The position numbers and the translations under genes are program-made. Of a stretch of 64,000 bases of DNA, positions 34,860 to 45,999 are shown piece after piece; within the stretch, counting starts at the first letter, position 1, and each line of letters starts with the position of its first letter. The stretch spans positions 22,196,001-22,260,000 of the forward strand of contig OY540810.1 of NCBI GenBank assembly GCA_961205875.1, read 5' to 3'. Below the pieces are notes generated by a model that saw nothing but the letters and a program-made list of their open reading frames with translations, had not been told where the DNA came from and did no database searches. This stretch comes from Sialis fuliginosa. Its lineage: Eukaryota > Arthropoda > Insecta > Megaloptera > Sialidae.

Positions 34860-35855
34860 GATTATATTATATTATATTATAATGTTAAATTGTATACTTC
34901 TATTACAAATTGAATTTATAATCGATTTGTTTGAAATAATTAAATTACAAGATAAACTGTTTTACAGAAGTATGTATAATAAATTATTTTCATCGCATCT
35001 AAAGCTAAAGTAATTACATAAAAACAACTAGCATGGTGTTTATCACTCGAATGACTCGAATCTCATCATTTTATTACTTCTTTGTGTAACTCGAACACGA
35101 ACCTGTATATATAAATAGTTAAGGAATGTACTATCCTTAAAAAATATAACGTTGCAGACAAGTTTACCTTGAAGGTCATTCATTATAAACGGTACATTTT
35201 TAGTACTTCAAACAATGCATTATAAAAAATGTTACTACACTAGTATTTTTTTATACTGACAAAACAAAGTGATAACCAAATTCTTAAGGTATAATTATTT
35301 TGTTTACTATGTGTAGCAAATTTTATTCAGTAGTACATATCTATTAGTGAATTAGTCTATAGTTTTAATTATTATAGTTTTAGATAGGCCTTGGACTTTT
35401 GCTTACGGATTTTAGATTTTTAACGATATACCAAGTTTTTGTTTCGTTTATAACAACTTTTGTATATTGCAAATTGCAAGTCATTTTTGATATTATGCTA
35501 TACAGGTGTATATTTGGTGATTGCGAGAATCAAGTTGATCATTAAAAAATATTTATAATATGTATCAAAGTTAATAAATTATTCTTTTTAAATATCTCAA
35601 GGACTTGAAAAATTTATGGAACATTCTTGTAGTGCATTAAATTTTCTATAAGAAAGGTCATTAAAACTTTTGTTGTTAAATATTTCCTTACAAAGATATG
35701 TCTCTCTTTGTAGAACTGTTTTAAAGTATCTAGGTTTTTTAGAATACGTCAGATTTTGTATTTTATCGATATTAATTTAAAATTATTTGATAATTAACTC
35801 CAGTTTCTGCATTTAGCGGGATTTAGTGAGGAAGCACTGTGCTATTATTTTTTTA
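34860..35855. other. AT-rich stretch, no gene seen
   Basis: Includes a short ATTAT run near 34863-34880. No open frame or repeat boundary found. Confidence 0.5.
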
Positions 35856-35859
35856 AATA

Positions 35860-36357
35860 TACTGTGTCCCAAAATAGATGTAACAAGAGGTGTAATGAAC
35901 AATTTTTTTTCGAATTTCGGAATGATATTTGGTGATCATTAGTGATTAAGCCTTGCATGATGTAAAACTAAGGTATACCAAAAAAAGTTCTTAATTTTTT
36001 TAATAATAAGTATGACAAGTGACATATCGTTCTAAAGTAGAGTAAAAAACACATTCAAATATACTATATCCAATTTAGTGGTCCACAAGAAAAACTAAAG
36101 TTAGGGCTTGTAACTCTCATTTAATCAAATCTGAGATCCCCATGCTGGAAAAGTTATTTGGGACACCCTGTATAAATTTGTTCTTGGTTACTTTTACAAC
36201 TTTGCTTATAAAACATCCTGTAGAAGACAAAATCAACTTATTTTTGGTATACGTTAGTTTTACATCAAGCAAGACTCGATCCCCAAACGTCATTTCGAAA
36301 TTCGAAATTATTTTGTTCATTACACTTCTTGTTACATTTATCCTGGGACACACTGTA
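35860..36357. mobile_element. 498 bp mariner-like fold-back, TA duplication
   Basis: Ends TACTGTGTCCCA and, inverted, TACAGTGTGTCCCA, flanked by TA (35858-35859 and 36358-36359). Arms of about 130 bp pair through 'gtaacaag'/'cttgttac', 'tgatgtaaaact'/'agttttacatca' and 'ggtataccaaaa'. The centre carries another terminus-like word 'gggacaccctgtat' at 36160, suggesting a second, nested end. CAGTGTGTCCCA ends are common in mariner-derived MITEs. The two overlapping ~77-codon frames on opposite strands are readings of the palindrome. Confidence 0.85.
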
Positions 36358-36364
36358 TATATGC

Positions 36365-37180
36365 AACTGACGTAAAATGTTTTTTACAATGCTGTATATA
36401 TAACCAATATTATAGCTCAAATGAGACCAAATTAGCAATAATATTAAACATGATTTAATATGTTAACAGTTTCATTAAAATATTATAATATACGTAAATA
36501 TAATTAATCATTTCATGCATATATTATTTTTTATTTATTGTTTTATACTTTCACTATACGAACCAATCAAAAGAAAAAAAGAACTAATATTATAAAACAG
36601 TTTATTTTTGTTATAATAATAAAAAACATGTTTTATTTACATTTTATTTTTTAACTAAAATGGTTGATTGATAGAACTTATATATGTCCTAGGACAATTC
36701 AGGCAACAATCACGAGGTTCTAATAATCATAGGTAGCTCCCAAGGATTAACTACCCAATAGGATCTTATCATACAATTAAATAAATTATTAAAGCAATTT
36801 TATTTTCTGAAAATTCAATTATTATTATTTTACAAAATCGACAATATTTATTTAATACCTAGTTTCTCGACTAAAGATTTTATATCACATGTATAATAAA
36901 TAGTTAGATAATTCTAATTGTATTAACAACATATAAAATCCAAAGCAAGGCTGAATAGCAAAGTATGTATTATTATAATTAGTCCACCCATTTAATTGTA
37001 AAAGGAACAAAAAAAAATTAAAAACTATTATAATTTATTGAACAGTTTTAGTTTGGTTATTAAATATAATTACACAGGTTTTGAAACAATTTCGTTATCA
37101 ATAACAAATATTATATATATATATATATACAATACATATACACATTATTATATGAACATGAATAATATTGAATATTAACA
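36365..37180. other. AT-rich stretch, no gene seen
   Basis: Holds a TA microsatellite at about 37112-37128. No coding region. Confidence 0.55.
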
Positions 37181-37184
37181 CTTA

Positions 37185-37665
37185 ACTGGTATCGTAAATT
37201 TTACAAACGTAACTGGTATCGTGAAGTATTTGCGGCCCCACTGAAGATAAGCCTTTGGCAAGCTAGTTTCATTAATTAATGGTACTGGATAACAGTTTAT
37301 AAATGGTAAATAATACACTCATTTTATATAATCAACTAGCTTTTACTGCCATTATTTGACTAAATTATCTTCTACGAAAAATCCCAATAAAGTTCCTTTT
37401 TTGATGGTTTTGGATACCTACCTACAAAAAATGAATGTTTTTAACAAAAATATTATTATTTTTATCTAATATGAACTAATTAAGCATATTTTATGCCTCT
37501 AATTAACAATTAAAAAAAATTAACTGGTATCGTGGGGGCCGGCCGGCCTTTAACACGCACGAACCTCCATCCCTGAAGATGTTAATGCGCCAAACGTCCG
37601 GTACCTGCCGCGAATCGCGACGTAATAAAATTACTTAAAATGGCGGGTGCACACGATGCTTAGAT
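37185..37665. repeat. Direct repeat 'aactggtatcgt' with CTGAAGAT modules
   Basis: 'aactggtatcgt' occurs at about 37187, 37210 and 37520. The second and third are each followed by a GC-richer block ending in 'ctgaagat' (37245 and 37573), so a segment of about 310 bp is duplicated. The 37535-37665 block is CpG-rich and contains GGCCGGCCGGCC and 'ctgaagatgttaatgcgcc' then 'aaacgtccgg'. CTGAAGA...AAACGTC is reminiscent of decayed hammerhead-like motifs in Penelope-like elements; tentative. Confidence 0.45.
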
Positions 37666-37814
37666 TTTTAGAAAAACATCAAAACTTGATTTGTTAAGGG
37701 TTAAGACAAATCAAATTAATGAATAATTTTTTTAGTATCTCTACATTTATTTTACTAGAGCTGTAAACTGTAACTATAGACATGCAAAATTATTGTCGCA
37801 AAATACTATGTGTT

Positions 37815-38010
37815 AGACGTATTTATTTTTTACATAGTCAATCGGTCTGTCTGTAAACATTGTAACTCAAAAACGACAAATAGTGAAAATTTATATTTAG
37901 GATCAATATTTATAATTTTGTTTCGAAATATTTTTAAAACAGCTAATGCAAATTTAAAAAAATCTTCTTTCAAAAAATATTTAATTAAGAAAATCATCGC
38001 GTTTTTTTAA
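37815..38010 (+). repeat. Dispersed repeat B, partial copy 3
   Basis: 'tcggtctgtctgtaaacatt', 'gtaactcaaaaacgacaaat' and 'tcttctttcaaaaaat' align with 10470-10600. The 66-codon frame here is repeat-derived. Confidence 0.6.
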
Positions 38011-39340
38011 TAATATTTTAAATAGCACGTAAGGGAAATAAATGTTTGCAATCAATATATTCTGTGTATAACCCCATCAGTGACTCCTCGAATGATTTCT
38101 ACCATATATAACTCCTTACACCTTAAAATAAATGATTTAATGATTTTAAAAAACTATTTTCTCTCTGATCAATTAACAAATAAAAAAAGTTATTATTTAT
38201 TTTATTTTATTTTTAAACTAATTTCTAATATGTATATAATAATTAGTAAAAGTATTATATTTATATGATATATAGTTTTAAAAAAAGGTTGATAACTACT
38301 ATGTTATACAGAATAACACGTTTTCAAACATTTCAAATAATTAAAACTTAATTAACGGATACCGAAATACACACAGACGCTTTATAGCGTTCATCTAAAA
38401 GCTTCATCAACAATTTATTCAATTACAAATTAGATACAAAGCCAAGGGAGCATGATGTGTATCAGATCAATAAAATTAAACGAATCTAAAATAGATGGAA
38501 AGAGATAGCAACAGAAATAACATGTTTAATTCATTATCTGTTTTTGTGTTCACGTTAAACAAGTGTGTGCTTTTGATTTTTGTAACTTTTTTGCAACCTT
38601 TTGTTTCATTGGCGTGAAAGCAAAATAATGTTCGCTTTAATCATTTTTTTATTTATTTTAATAAAATATACAAACTATTGCCACATATGGTATATATCTA
38701 ACAAATGTTTTATAGGTCGAGTAGGTAACATACTATATTAAACAAATAGTGCATAAACATATAGGTACGAGAAGATATAATATTACTGGAGAGATAATTA
38801 CAACAGAACGTGGGCTTGTAGAAATATAATAAAACAATCGTATCATATTGCTCCTTCTATACTATTCAACTTAAAATCCGGGGGCGCGTTATCGTATGGA
38901 CCTAAAGGGTAATTGCTTGGGGGCCTGAAACCAATATTTAATCAACTCATTTAGCCCGGTGTACCTAGTTAGCCATGAAAAATGTAAAACTTCGGAACCC
39001 GACTGTAGTGAATGGATTTTTATGAAACTTTTTTCATTGGGTTTCTAATCGTAAGAACTTTGATCTTTTACATTAAAAAAATATTGCTAGCAATTATTTA
39101 ATTATTTATGAATCAATCCATGTTAGTGGTCCAGCACTGGTTGATTGGCTATAAATTGGTTTTTTATATGCAATTACCCTAACATGCTGGTAGTTCAAAA
39201 TAACCATAATTTTAATTTTAATGTTTTTTGTTTTCTCGTGGCTGCAATATTTATTTTACAGGGCACAACATTTTTTTCACTTTTTGCAAAAACATCCCCT
39301 TAAAAATGATTTTTTTTAAAGAGATGTGAATTAAGGGTCA
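38011..39340. other. AT-rich stretch, no gene seen
   Basis: At 38875-38990 'ccgggggcgcgttatcgtat' and 'gggggcctgaaacc' look like part of a decayed hAT-class element, but no paired ends were found. No gene. Confidence 0.45.
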
Positions 39341-39344
39341 AATT

Positions 39345-39480
39345 TACTGGAACTGTTAGGCTCCTGATGAGGACTTCTTGTGAAATCGAAACACGTGTCG
39401 AGTGACATTGTTTTATTATGGTTAAGGTGTATATTTTTAGTTTAAGTGAAAATTATTGCTCATAGGTATAGTAAGTTATA
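39345..39480 (+). ncRNA. Hammerhead-ribozyme-like repeat, copy 2 (core intact)
   Basis: CTC (39361-39363), CTGATGAG (39364-39371), stem GACTTC/GAAATC closed by TTGT, GAAAC (39388-39392), ACGT, GTC (39397-39399), then GAG. CTC/GAG could form the base of stem I, AC/GT a two-base stem III, and GTC the cleavage triplet. This is the minimal type I layout known from Penelope-like and schistosome elements. Weak points: one extra G before stem II, one C-A mismatch in it, and stem I supported by only three or four pairs. The downstream tail 'ggttaaggtgtata' matches copy 1. Confidence 0.6.
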
Positions 39481-39834
39481 ATGTTATTAAAAATTGATAT
39501 TTCTATGAAAAGTTGAAATTTGAACCATGAAAGACTGCAAAAAATTGAATTTGAGATTTCGTTATTTCTTATAAAAAATGGCGTGAAAAATTTTAAAATC
39601 AGCATGTGAAATCTATCTATAGGTATATTGTAAAATTCGACAAAAAAAGTTTGGTCAAAAATCGACATTTAAAACTCGAATACATTTTAAAAATTTTATT
39701 TATAACAAAGTATCGTTAATTGTGTCACGAGCATGACTGTGCGTAAGTAAAAATTAAAATTTGTAAGTGTTTATGAGTAAAAGTTACTCACACACTCAAC
39801 TTAATCCAGGATGGTATCAAAATGTGTTTAATTT

Positions 39835-39890
39835 CTCGTTTCGAGACCAAGACGATATCTAGAAAAATCTTGTCTCAGAGTGCATCCTTA
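39835..39890. repeat. CGAGAC-type repeat fragment
   Basis: 'tctcgtttcgagaccaagac' and 'tcttgtctcagagtgcatcc' relate it to 15640-16055. Short and decayed. Confidence 0.5.
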
Positions 39891-40084
39891 GTTAGTAATA
39901 TTATTATTATTCTGTTATCCGTCGGAATTCAATAAATCAATTACACACACAATTTTATTTTCTGGAAAAGAATTTTCTTTCAATGACTTATATAAAAGTA
40001 CCTACTAAGGACAAAGTTTTATCTTTATTACAGTACTTATTAAAAATATAGATATATGTATGTATACATGGATACTTTCTCTAT

Positions 40085-40335
40085 GCATACTTGTAAATCG
40101 ATATTTATTGCTTCGATTCCGAAGAAATCCCTGTTATCCGCTAACAATGCATATTATAGCCGGCACGATTATGGGCGTCCGTTGCAAATAAGATCGTAAA
40201 TTAAAAAACAACCTTATCCGCCGACCTCGACGTCTCATACAGCGCGTGGTATATACCAGCAAATGCAATCGAAACTTTGTATAAATAAACTTACGCTCGT
40301 TGCAAACGGACGTGGAAATTAATTACATTCAAGTT
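40085..40335. promoter_or_regulatory. CpG-enriched patch with TATA-like box and inverted repeat
   Basis: The patch holds 'atagccggcacgattatggg', 'atccgccgacctcgacgtct' and 'catacagcgcgtgg'. TATAAATA lies at 40280-40287 on +. GGCGTCCG-TTGCAA (40175-40187) is repeated inverted as TTGCAAACGGACG (40301-40313). The inverted pair could be ends of a ~140 bp MITE or paired binding sites. No downstream initiator or exon could be confirmed, so promoter status is only a possibility. Confidence 0.35.
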
Positions 40336-40339
40336 ATTT

Positions 40340-41255
40340 AAATGCTTTCAGGATTTTATACAGAAACAAGGTTTACTTGAAGCAAGAGAAAATTAATGAA
40401 AATGATATCTGTTGAAGACAGGAAAATTATTCTTGCCGTCCAACAATATTGATTTAAGAAACAAAAATAATAAAGTTCCGATTTTTATTCTAATAATAAT
40501 AATAATAATAATAATATATCTATCTATCCTTTTTTATAAATAGAAAATAGTTTAATTCTTAAGGTATTTCTCAGTGAGCCACAAGGTTTGCAATATGAGA
40601 AAAATATAATAAAATCAAGAGAATGCTTAAATTTTGTACGAAACTAAAAAAGAAGAAATCAAAGAAATGATTCACCACATTAAAAATCAATTAATTTTGA
40701 CTATATCATTGCTCACAGGTGGTAAATCATTTCAGGATTTCGAATGGAGCTTCTATTTATATTTTTTTAGTTATTTAAAAAAATTGGGCTAACACTTATT
40801 TTTTTTATTTTTCCGAGAAATAATACATTAAGGTATAATTTATATTTATTTATTTTTATTTTTTCATTTATACTTTCAAACATATACCTACTTACACATA
40901 CATATTTGAAATTTTTTTCAAATATATTATAATGTATATTACTTATAATTTTTATTTGATAGTTTCTTATCAACTTTATTTACAACTCTTAAGTAGATAG
41001 AAATACTAATTGATTACCTACATATAACTGAGATATGTAGTATATTTTTAAATAACTAAGTATTATCAACATACATATGCACATATTGTAAGTACCTACA
41101 TACTTGAACTTGTCTTTACTCTTATCAGTATAATTGAAAACATAATAAATATGACATACGATATGATTTATTTATATTTATACTATATTTACTTCAGACC
41201 TCATCTACTGAAAATTTCATTTAGTATTATTAACTACATGTTAAATTATACTTAA
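40340..41255. other. AT-rich stretch, no gene seen
   Basis: Contains an AAT microsatellite at about 40491-40516. No credible gene. Confidence 0.55.
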
Positions 41256-41264
41256 ACTTTAAAA

Positions 41265-41493
41265 CAGTGGCGCGTTATACAGTAGGCACTAACAATAAGT
41301 AACTATCCATAGGATCCCGAAGTAAAATATGTATATTTTGAAGACTCTTGAAGAGCCAAAAAAGGTCTTCAGGTATTGTAAAATGAAAATTTTGTTTAAT
41401 GTTGGTATCAATTTTAAAAAAATATTCAACAAAAAATGAGGGTCCTGAATATTTATTTTACCCGAGGCTCCTGGTTATTACAACGTGCCACTG
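41265..41493. mobile_element. 229 bp hAT-type MITE (CAGTGGCGCGTTATA)
   Basis: The left end CAGTGGCGCGTTATA pairs with right end TACAACGTGCCACTG. CTTTAAA occurs just outside both ends but offset by one base (left ctttaaaa, right cctttaaa), an imperfect 7-8 bp duplication. The interior has no coding potential. Confidence 0.8.
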
Positions 41494-41627
41494 CCTTTAA
41501 ATGTACATTTAGTGTATAAATTATATGAACTGTAGGTATATAATAGAATGTGAATTAAAACACATAGGAACCTAGTTCCTTTAAATAATCTAAATTAGTA
41601 ATAAATCAATATACATATAATGTATAC

Positions 41628-41722
41628 ATGTGGCTTCGGATGTGAAAAAAGACCAATATCTTTTGGGGGGCTTTTTCCAATTTTATTTTATTTATAAATT
41701 CACATCCAGCGAAGGTCTTATA
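41628..41722. repeat. Short inverted repeat 'cttcggatgtgaa'
   Basis: GGCTTCGGATGTGAA at about 41632 faces TTCACATCCAGCGAAG at about 41699. The ~90 bp between holds a G6 run. Probably a tiny MITE. Confidence 0.5.
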
Positions 41723-41729
41723 GAAAAGA

Positions 41730-43030
41730 GCGTTCAATTTTCTACAAGAAATATTTAAAAATGCATAAGCACATGTAATTTAATTTTACTTCAATAAAGA
41801 ACTAACTATTGCGAATAATAAATTATTACATAGGTATATTTATTTAACAATAAGAGTAGATATATTTTACATAAATATGTATATATATTTATTATGCATA
41901 TACATTTTTTTAAATTAGAGATGGGCTAATGTTTATTAAAGTAAGTCTTACCTTTATTTTTTTCCTTTAAATGCAAACAATTCCCGATGTCACCCACACA
42001 AGCTCGTGTCCCCACAAAAACACAGTAACAATTAAATTAACTGAAACGTTGTATATAACGCATATACCATTCATTACATCCTATCAAGGGGCATTTATTG
42101 AGCTAGAGTTTTTATTTAGGTGCTCTATGATGTTGATAACTTCGACATTATATACAGAGCAGATCTTTATATTGTATTACACTATTAATACAAACTTTAT
42201 ATTTTAAAAATTAGTGGAATCTGCTATTAGTAAGAATATAAAAGACTCTTCAAAATAATGAAGGGATCAAAATATGACCAAAAAGGAGTAATATTTAATT
42301 ATGGTAAATAAGATAAATAAATACTTTTTTATTTAGCAATATTTTGATCTCTCAGTTATTTTGACAAGTTTTTATTTATTAATTTGTACTATATGTTTTA
42401 AATATGGGTAAAAAGCCCAAAAAATTAAAAAAAGAAGCCGTCATTTGTAAATTTTACTGAGTAAATTTGAAATAAATAAATCAATCAATATGTCAATAAA
42501 ACACAAAAATATAAAACTTTAACTTTTGAAAGAGATAAAAGTTGCGAATTTTGTTTTGATGTTACAAGATCATAATTTGTCGGGACGTAATGATGTTGCC
42601 AATGTACGTAACGAACCGAAAAAGCAATTTCCGGTTCATTTTCAGCATTAATTTTGTAGGAAATTAAGGCGTCATATTATGTACAAATGTACACACATAC
42701 ATGTCAATTTAGTCCTTAATAAAGTGAATGTTATTCAGTATTTTAAACCAATTTTTGTTATTTATGTACATTTATCTGTATCTTCAGTAATTATAATTAT
42801 TAAACAAAAACATTTGTAATCATCTCTTCTAATATAAATTAAATTAAATATTTAAGAATTTAATTATGTATTTAGTAATATCATTTATGACGCTTAAAAT
42901 TTTAAGCTTATTTCAGGATTTTTTTTTTCGTAAAAAAATAAAATATAACTTTTCAGTATTTTTATGTTTTTATTTGCATCTTAAATGATACAAAAATTTT
43001 TTTTTTTTTGTAAATTGTATAATACTTTGT
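41730..43030. other. AT-rich stretch, no gene seen
   Basis: The 78-codon frame at 41971-42207 has no domain I recognise and no repeat partner in the window. It could be a chance frame. Everything else is AT-rich non-coding sequence. Confidence 0.45.
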
Positions 43031-43034
43031 ATTT

Positions 43035-43400
43035 TTTGAGGTCAAAGTAGACTCCTCGAAAAAATGTGGATGGGTGGTGGAATGCACAGCTCCACTTGCA
43101 GTGATTTGAAACAAAAAATATATTTTTATTTTATAGACTTGTCTCTATCGTATTACCAAGGATTCGACATTTATATTAATATAAAACAAAATGACAGACT
43201 TGTAACAATTTTTTTTAAATCGTGTTTTTTCGTTGAAAATCGATAAAAAAGGAAATTATTAATAAAAATAATTTTTTTTAGGTTATACGATAACTATTAG
43301 TTTGTAGAACAACGTGTTAAAATTATAGCCCGATCGGTTGATTAGAATTTTGGTTCTGCTTCCCAACAACCGAGAAAAAACACGTTTAAAGATTTAATAA
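43035..43400. repeat. Dispersed repeat related to 23.5 kb
   Basis: 'cgatcggttgattagaattt' and 'tggttctgcttcccaacaac' match 23570-23600 in reverse. The 60-codon frame at 43064-43246 lies in it and is not convincing. Confidence 0.4.
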
Positions 43401-43699
43401 CAAATGTTACACAAACACGGCCCGTTTTCTTCTATGTGCTATAATTTCGTAAATAATTTGAATTTCGGTCTATAATTTTTACTGTATATTCTCAATTTAT
43501 TTTAATTTCAAAATATGTATAAAAAATCGAAATACTGCCTTAACTCTATAAAAATGTAACTAAAAATAAAAACGTAAACTATGTTTTCTTGAACTTCGTA
43601 GTCAGTCAACTTTTAATTCATTTTTCATTCAAAACAAATGTACTAAGAACATAAAAAAAGTCTTGTACTCTTAATCAGGCTATATTTTTCTTACGCATT

Positions 43700-44090
43700 T
43701 TCGGAGGCTGAATACAAATTTGACAATAAAAAGCTCGCTAGAGAAGAAAAGTGATATCAATTTTGAGAATCTCCACTGACCATTATTAATTTTTCTAACC
43801 AAATCTAATGAATGGCTTTTATAGAACAGACTTGTCTTCAGGTTTTTTTTACATTGCTGTGCGACCATTTTTGAAAGAGTTATTTGCGATCAAAGCAAAA
43901 ACAATACTTTTAATTTTGAACGCCTATAACTAATGATTATAAAAAAATTCCAAGAGCAAATTTGTCAAGTTGAAAGTATTTTCTTCATAGCTTGGTCAAA
44001 AATTATCGCACAACGACAGTCAACATTTTTGGGGGTCAGCGAGCTTTTTTACTATCAAATATTTATCAGCACCCAAAAATACATAAGAAA
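43700..44090. repeat. Second copy of the 34.4 kb inverted element (diverged)
   Basis: 'gtgatatcaattttgagaat', 'aaccaaatctaatgaatgg', 'gttatttgcgatcaaagcaa' and 'gagcaaatttgtcaag' correspond to words in 34436-34700. The minus-strand frame at 43680-43868 is repeat-derived. Confidence 0.6.
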
Positions 44091-44149
44091 AACATAATCC
44101 AGTTAATACAAGAACTTCATGTAGAAGGTTAAACATTTAAAATATTTTA

Positions 44150-44275
44150 ATGTCTCGTGTATTTATGATCACCTGTATGCATAATTTTTAATAAAACCAT
44201 GGTTCTATCAATTGAAGAGTACTCAATATGCATTATAACATTTTATGATTCACGAGACATGCTACATTAAAACAA
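44150..44275. repeat. Short inverted repeat 'aatgtctcgtg'
   Basis: AATGTCTCGTGTATTTATGATCA-like sequence near 44149 faces 'tttatgattcacgagacatg' near 44243. The spacer is about 70 bp. Likely a small decayed MITE. Confidence 0.45.
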
Positions 44276-44279
44276 TATT

Positions 44280-45095
44280 CTGTTTTATATCAATTATGAT
44301 TGATACCAATTGGAAGGCTATTTAAACATATACAATTATTTATAGATTGTTTTATTTGTTTTAAATGCCAACGTTTATAATATGATAATATATTGTAATT
44401 TCGTCAAGTCCATGTCAAAAACAACAAGGAAAGACAAATTAGTACAACGTATCAAATTTAATTATCAACAATATATATATTTCTTAACTATAATGAGTAA
44501 CTCGTTAAAATATTTACATAGGTACTATTCATAAATTGAAAATGAGATTTTATATATATACTATACATACATAATATGCTAAACAACTTACGTACTTTTG
44601 CTCATATTGACATTTAGTCCAAGCTGTGGAGGCTAAAACAGATTATTTTTAGGTACAGTTTTGCTAATTACAGGATTTGTGACAAATGTGTTACCCTTAG
44701 TTTGCTCCGATTTTGGTTGTCCGCGTCAGGGAAAACCATGGTGCAATTGCAAAATTCTTCAAATTTTCTGAATTTTGCTAAGTATTATACAAAAAAAGTC
44801 TCAAATAAAAGGTATTCGCTATAAAATTTCCTACAACCTCCATTTTGAAAAAAAAATTAAAAATTCATTTTTTTATCCGCTGCGCTGATTAAAATGGCTG
44901 AAACTGTTTGTATGTGTTCCCAAAGACTTATATAATCGATTACCGCCATAAAAAAGTAAACATTTTCAATTATTTGGCAAATGGTAGCACTAAAATCTTT
45001 GTTGAGTTTTTTTTTATTATAAATCAATTCAATTGCTTCATAGAACCAGCAACATTAAAAAAATAATAGCCAAAAACTTGCTCGGAAAAATTATT
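44280..45095. other. AT-rich stretch, no gene seen
   Basis: A 'ggttgtccgcgtcagggaaa' word near 44717 stands out slightly, but no element or exon could be defined. Confidence 0.45.
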
Positions 45096-45099
45096 TATC

Positions 45100-45400
45100 T
45101 ATTGAATTATTTTGTTAATGTTTTTTTCCATTAATGGATAAAGTAAAGCCTGTAATGTGTACCCAGTGATGGACACTTGCTAATGATTATAAAATGATAA
45201 GTACTAACACTAATAATTAGTTTAAATGTCCTCCATTTTGACATCCATTGTTGGATTGTCATCAAATTTAGCTATTTTACAATTGAGAAAATATAGATTA
45301 TGATTCAGTAATAACAGTAATTTAGTTTAGTACATTTAATTAAACAAGAATTTAACACTGGGGTATGATCGTATGATCCAAAACTGATGCCAATACTTTA
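45100..45400. mobile_element. ACTGGCACCAG-family MITE, copy 2 (decayed, right part)
   Basis: 'ttaatggataaagtaaagcc', 'gatggacacttgctaatgat', 'aataattagtttaaatgtcc' and the end 'aaaactgatgccaatacttt' align with 55650-56020 and with the right part of 16573-16985. The left end is not identified and the right TIR is mutated. Confidence 0.7.
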
Positions 45401-45474
45401 TTATTATTTTCATTAATTTCAAATAAAACTGCATCGGTTTAATATATTCGTTGTGTGATAGGGGTAGGCTAGTA

Positions 45475-45676
45475 CAGCGGTTCTTAAACTAGGGTTCGCG
45501 GAACTTTTGCCGGGGATCCGTGAAACATGTTTGGCATAAATTTAATTACTTTTACATTTCTATTTACCAGTGATAAATTAGTATCTAACGACCTTTCCTG
45601 TTTTTCTGTCAGGGTATCCCTGAAAAATATTTGTTCAAAAGGGAGTTCCTAGACTACATAAGTTTAAGAACCGCTA
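45475..45676. mobile_element. 202 bp hAT-type MITE (CAGCGGTTCTTAAACT) with perfect 8 bp duplication
   Basis: Starts CAGCGGTTCTTAAACTAGGG and ends AGTTTAAGAACCGCTA. Flanked by GGCTAGTA on both sides (45467-45474 and 45677-45684). CAGYGGTTCTTAAACT is a classic hAT terminus. The interior ('ggggatccgtgaaacatgtt', 'agggtatccctgaaaaat') is partly palindromic. Non-autonomous. Confidence 0.93.
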
Positions 45677-45729
45677 GGCTAGTAGATAAATAAATAACCT
45701 AAGGAGGTAGTTCCTACATTACATGTAGG

Positions 45730-45990
45730 AAATGCCAGCTTTAACGATGGGCCTAAGTTTAGCCCAATGTTGGGTTGCCAGTGTTGCTTTTTTTATATTG
45801 ATCCCAGTCTAGACCAAACTTCAGGTCACCTATTTTTTACCCAAGATTGGGCCAACTCTGGACCAGCCTTTGTATGATGAGCCTTGGCCGAGTCTTTACG
45901 AGTCTTTAACGTAGTTATCATTTATATCTTGGCCTAGTGTTGGCTAGTATCGGTGCAAGCTTGAGCCAACCGTGACCCGTTCGTAATTTC
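45730..45990. repeat. Degenerate TTGGCC-rich repeat array
   Basis: Repeating words of the form TTGGNCCAA / GGCCNAG / CCAACNNTGG occur throughout: 'tagcccaatgttgggttgcc', 'acccaagattgggccaac', 'ttggccgagtcttt', 'cttggcctagtgttggctag', 'gcttgagccaaccgtgaccc'. Units are about 14-20 bp, often palindromic, and strongly decayed. Similar TTGGCCMAA arrays occur in MITE-like repeats of several invertebrates (general recollection). Confidence 0.55.
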
Positions 45991-45999
45991 CTGAATGGA

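Noticed and set aside
36117-36375. Two overlapping ~77-codon frames on opposite strands
   Set aside because: Both are readings of the arms of a 498 bp inverted element.
40280-40287. TATAAATA as a proven promoter
   Set aside because: TATA-like words are expected by chance in such AT-rich DNA, and no initiator at the right distance was found; kept only as part of a candidate patch.
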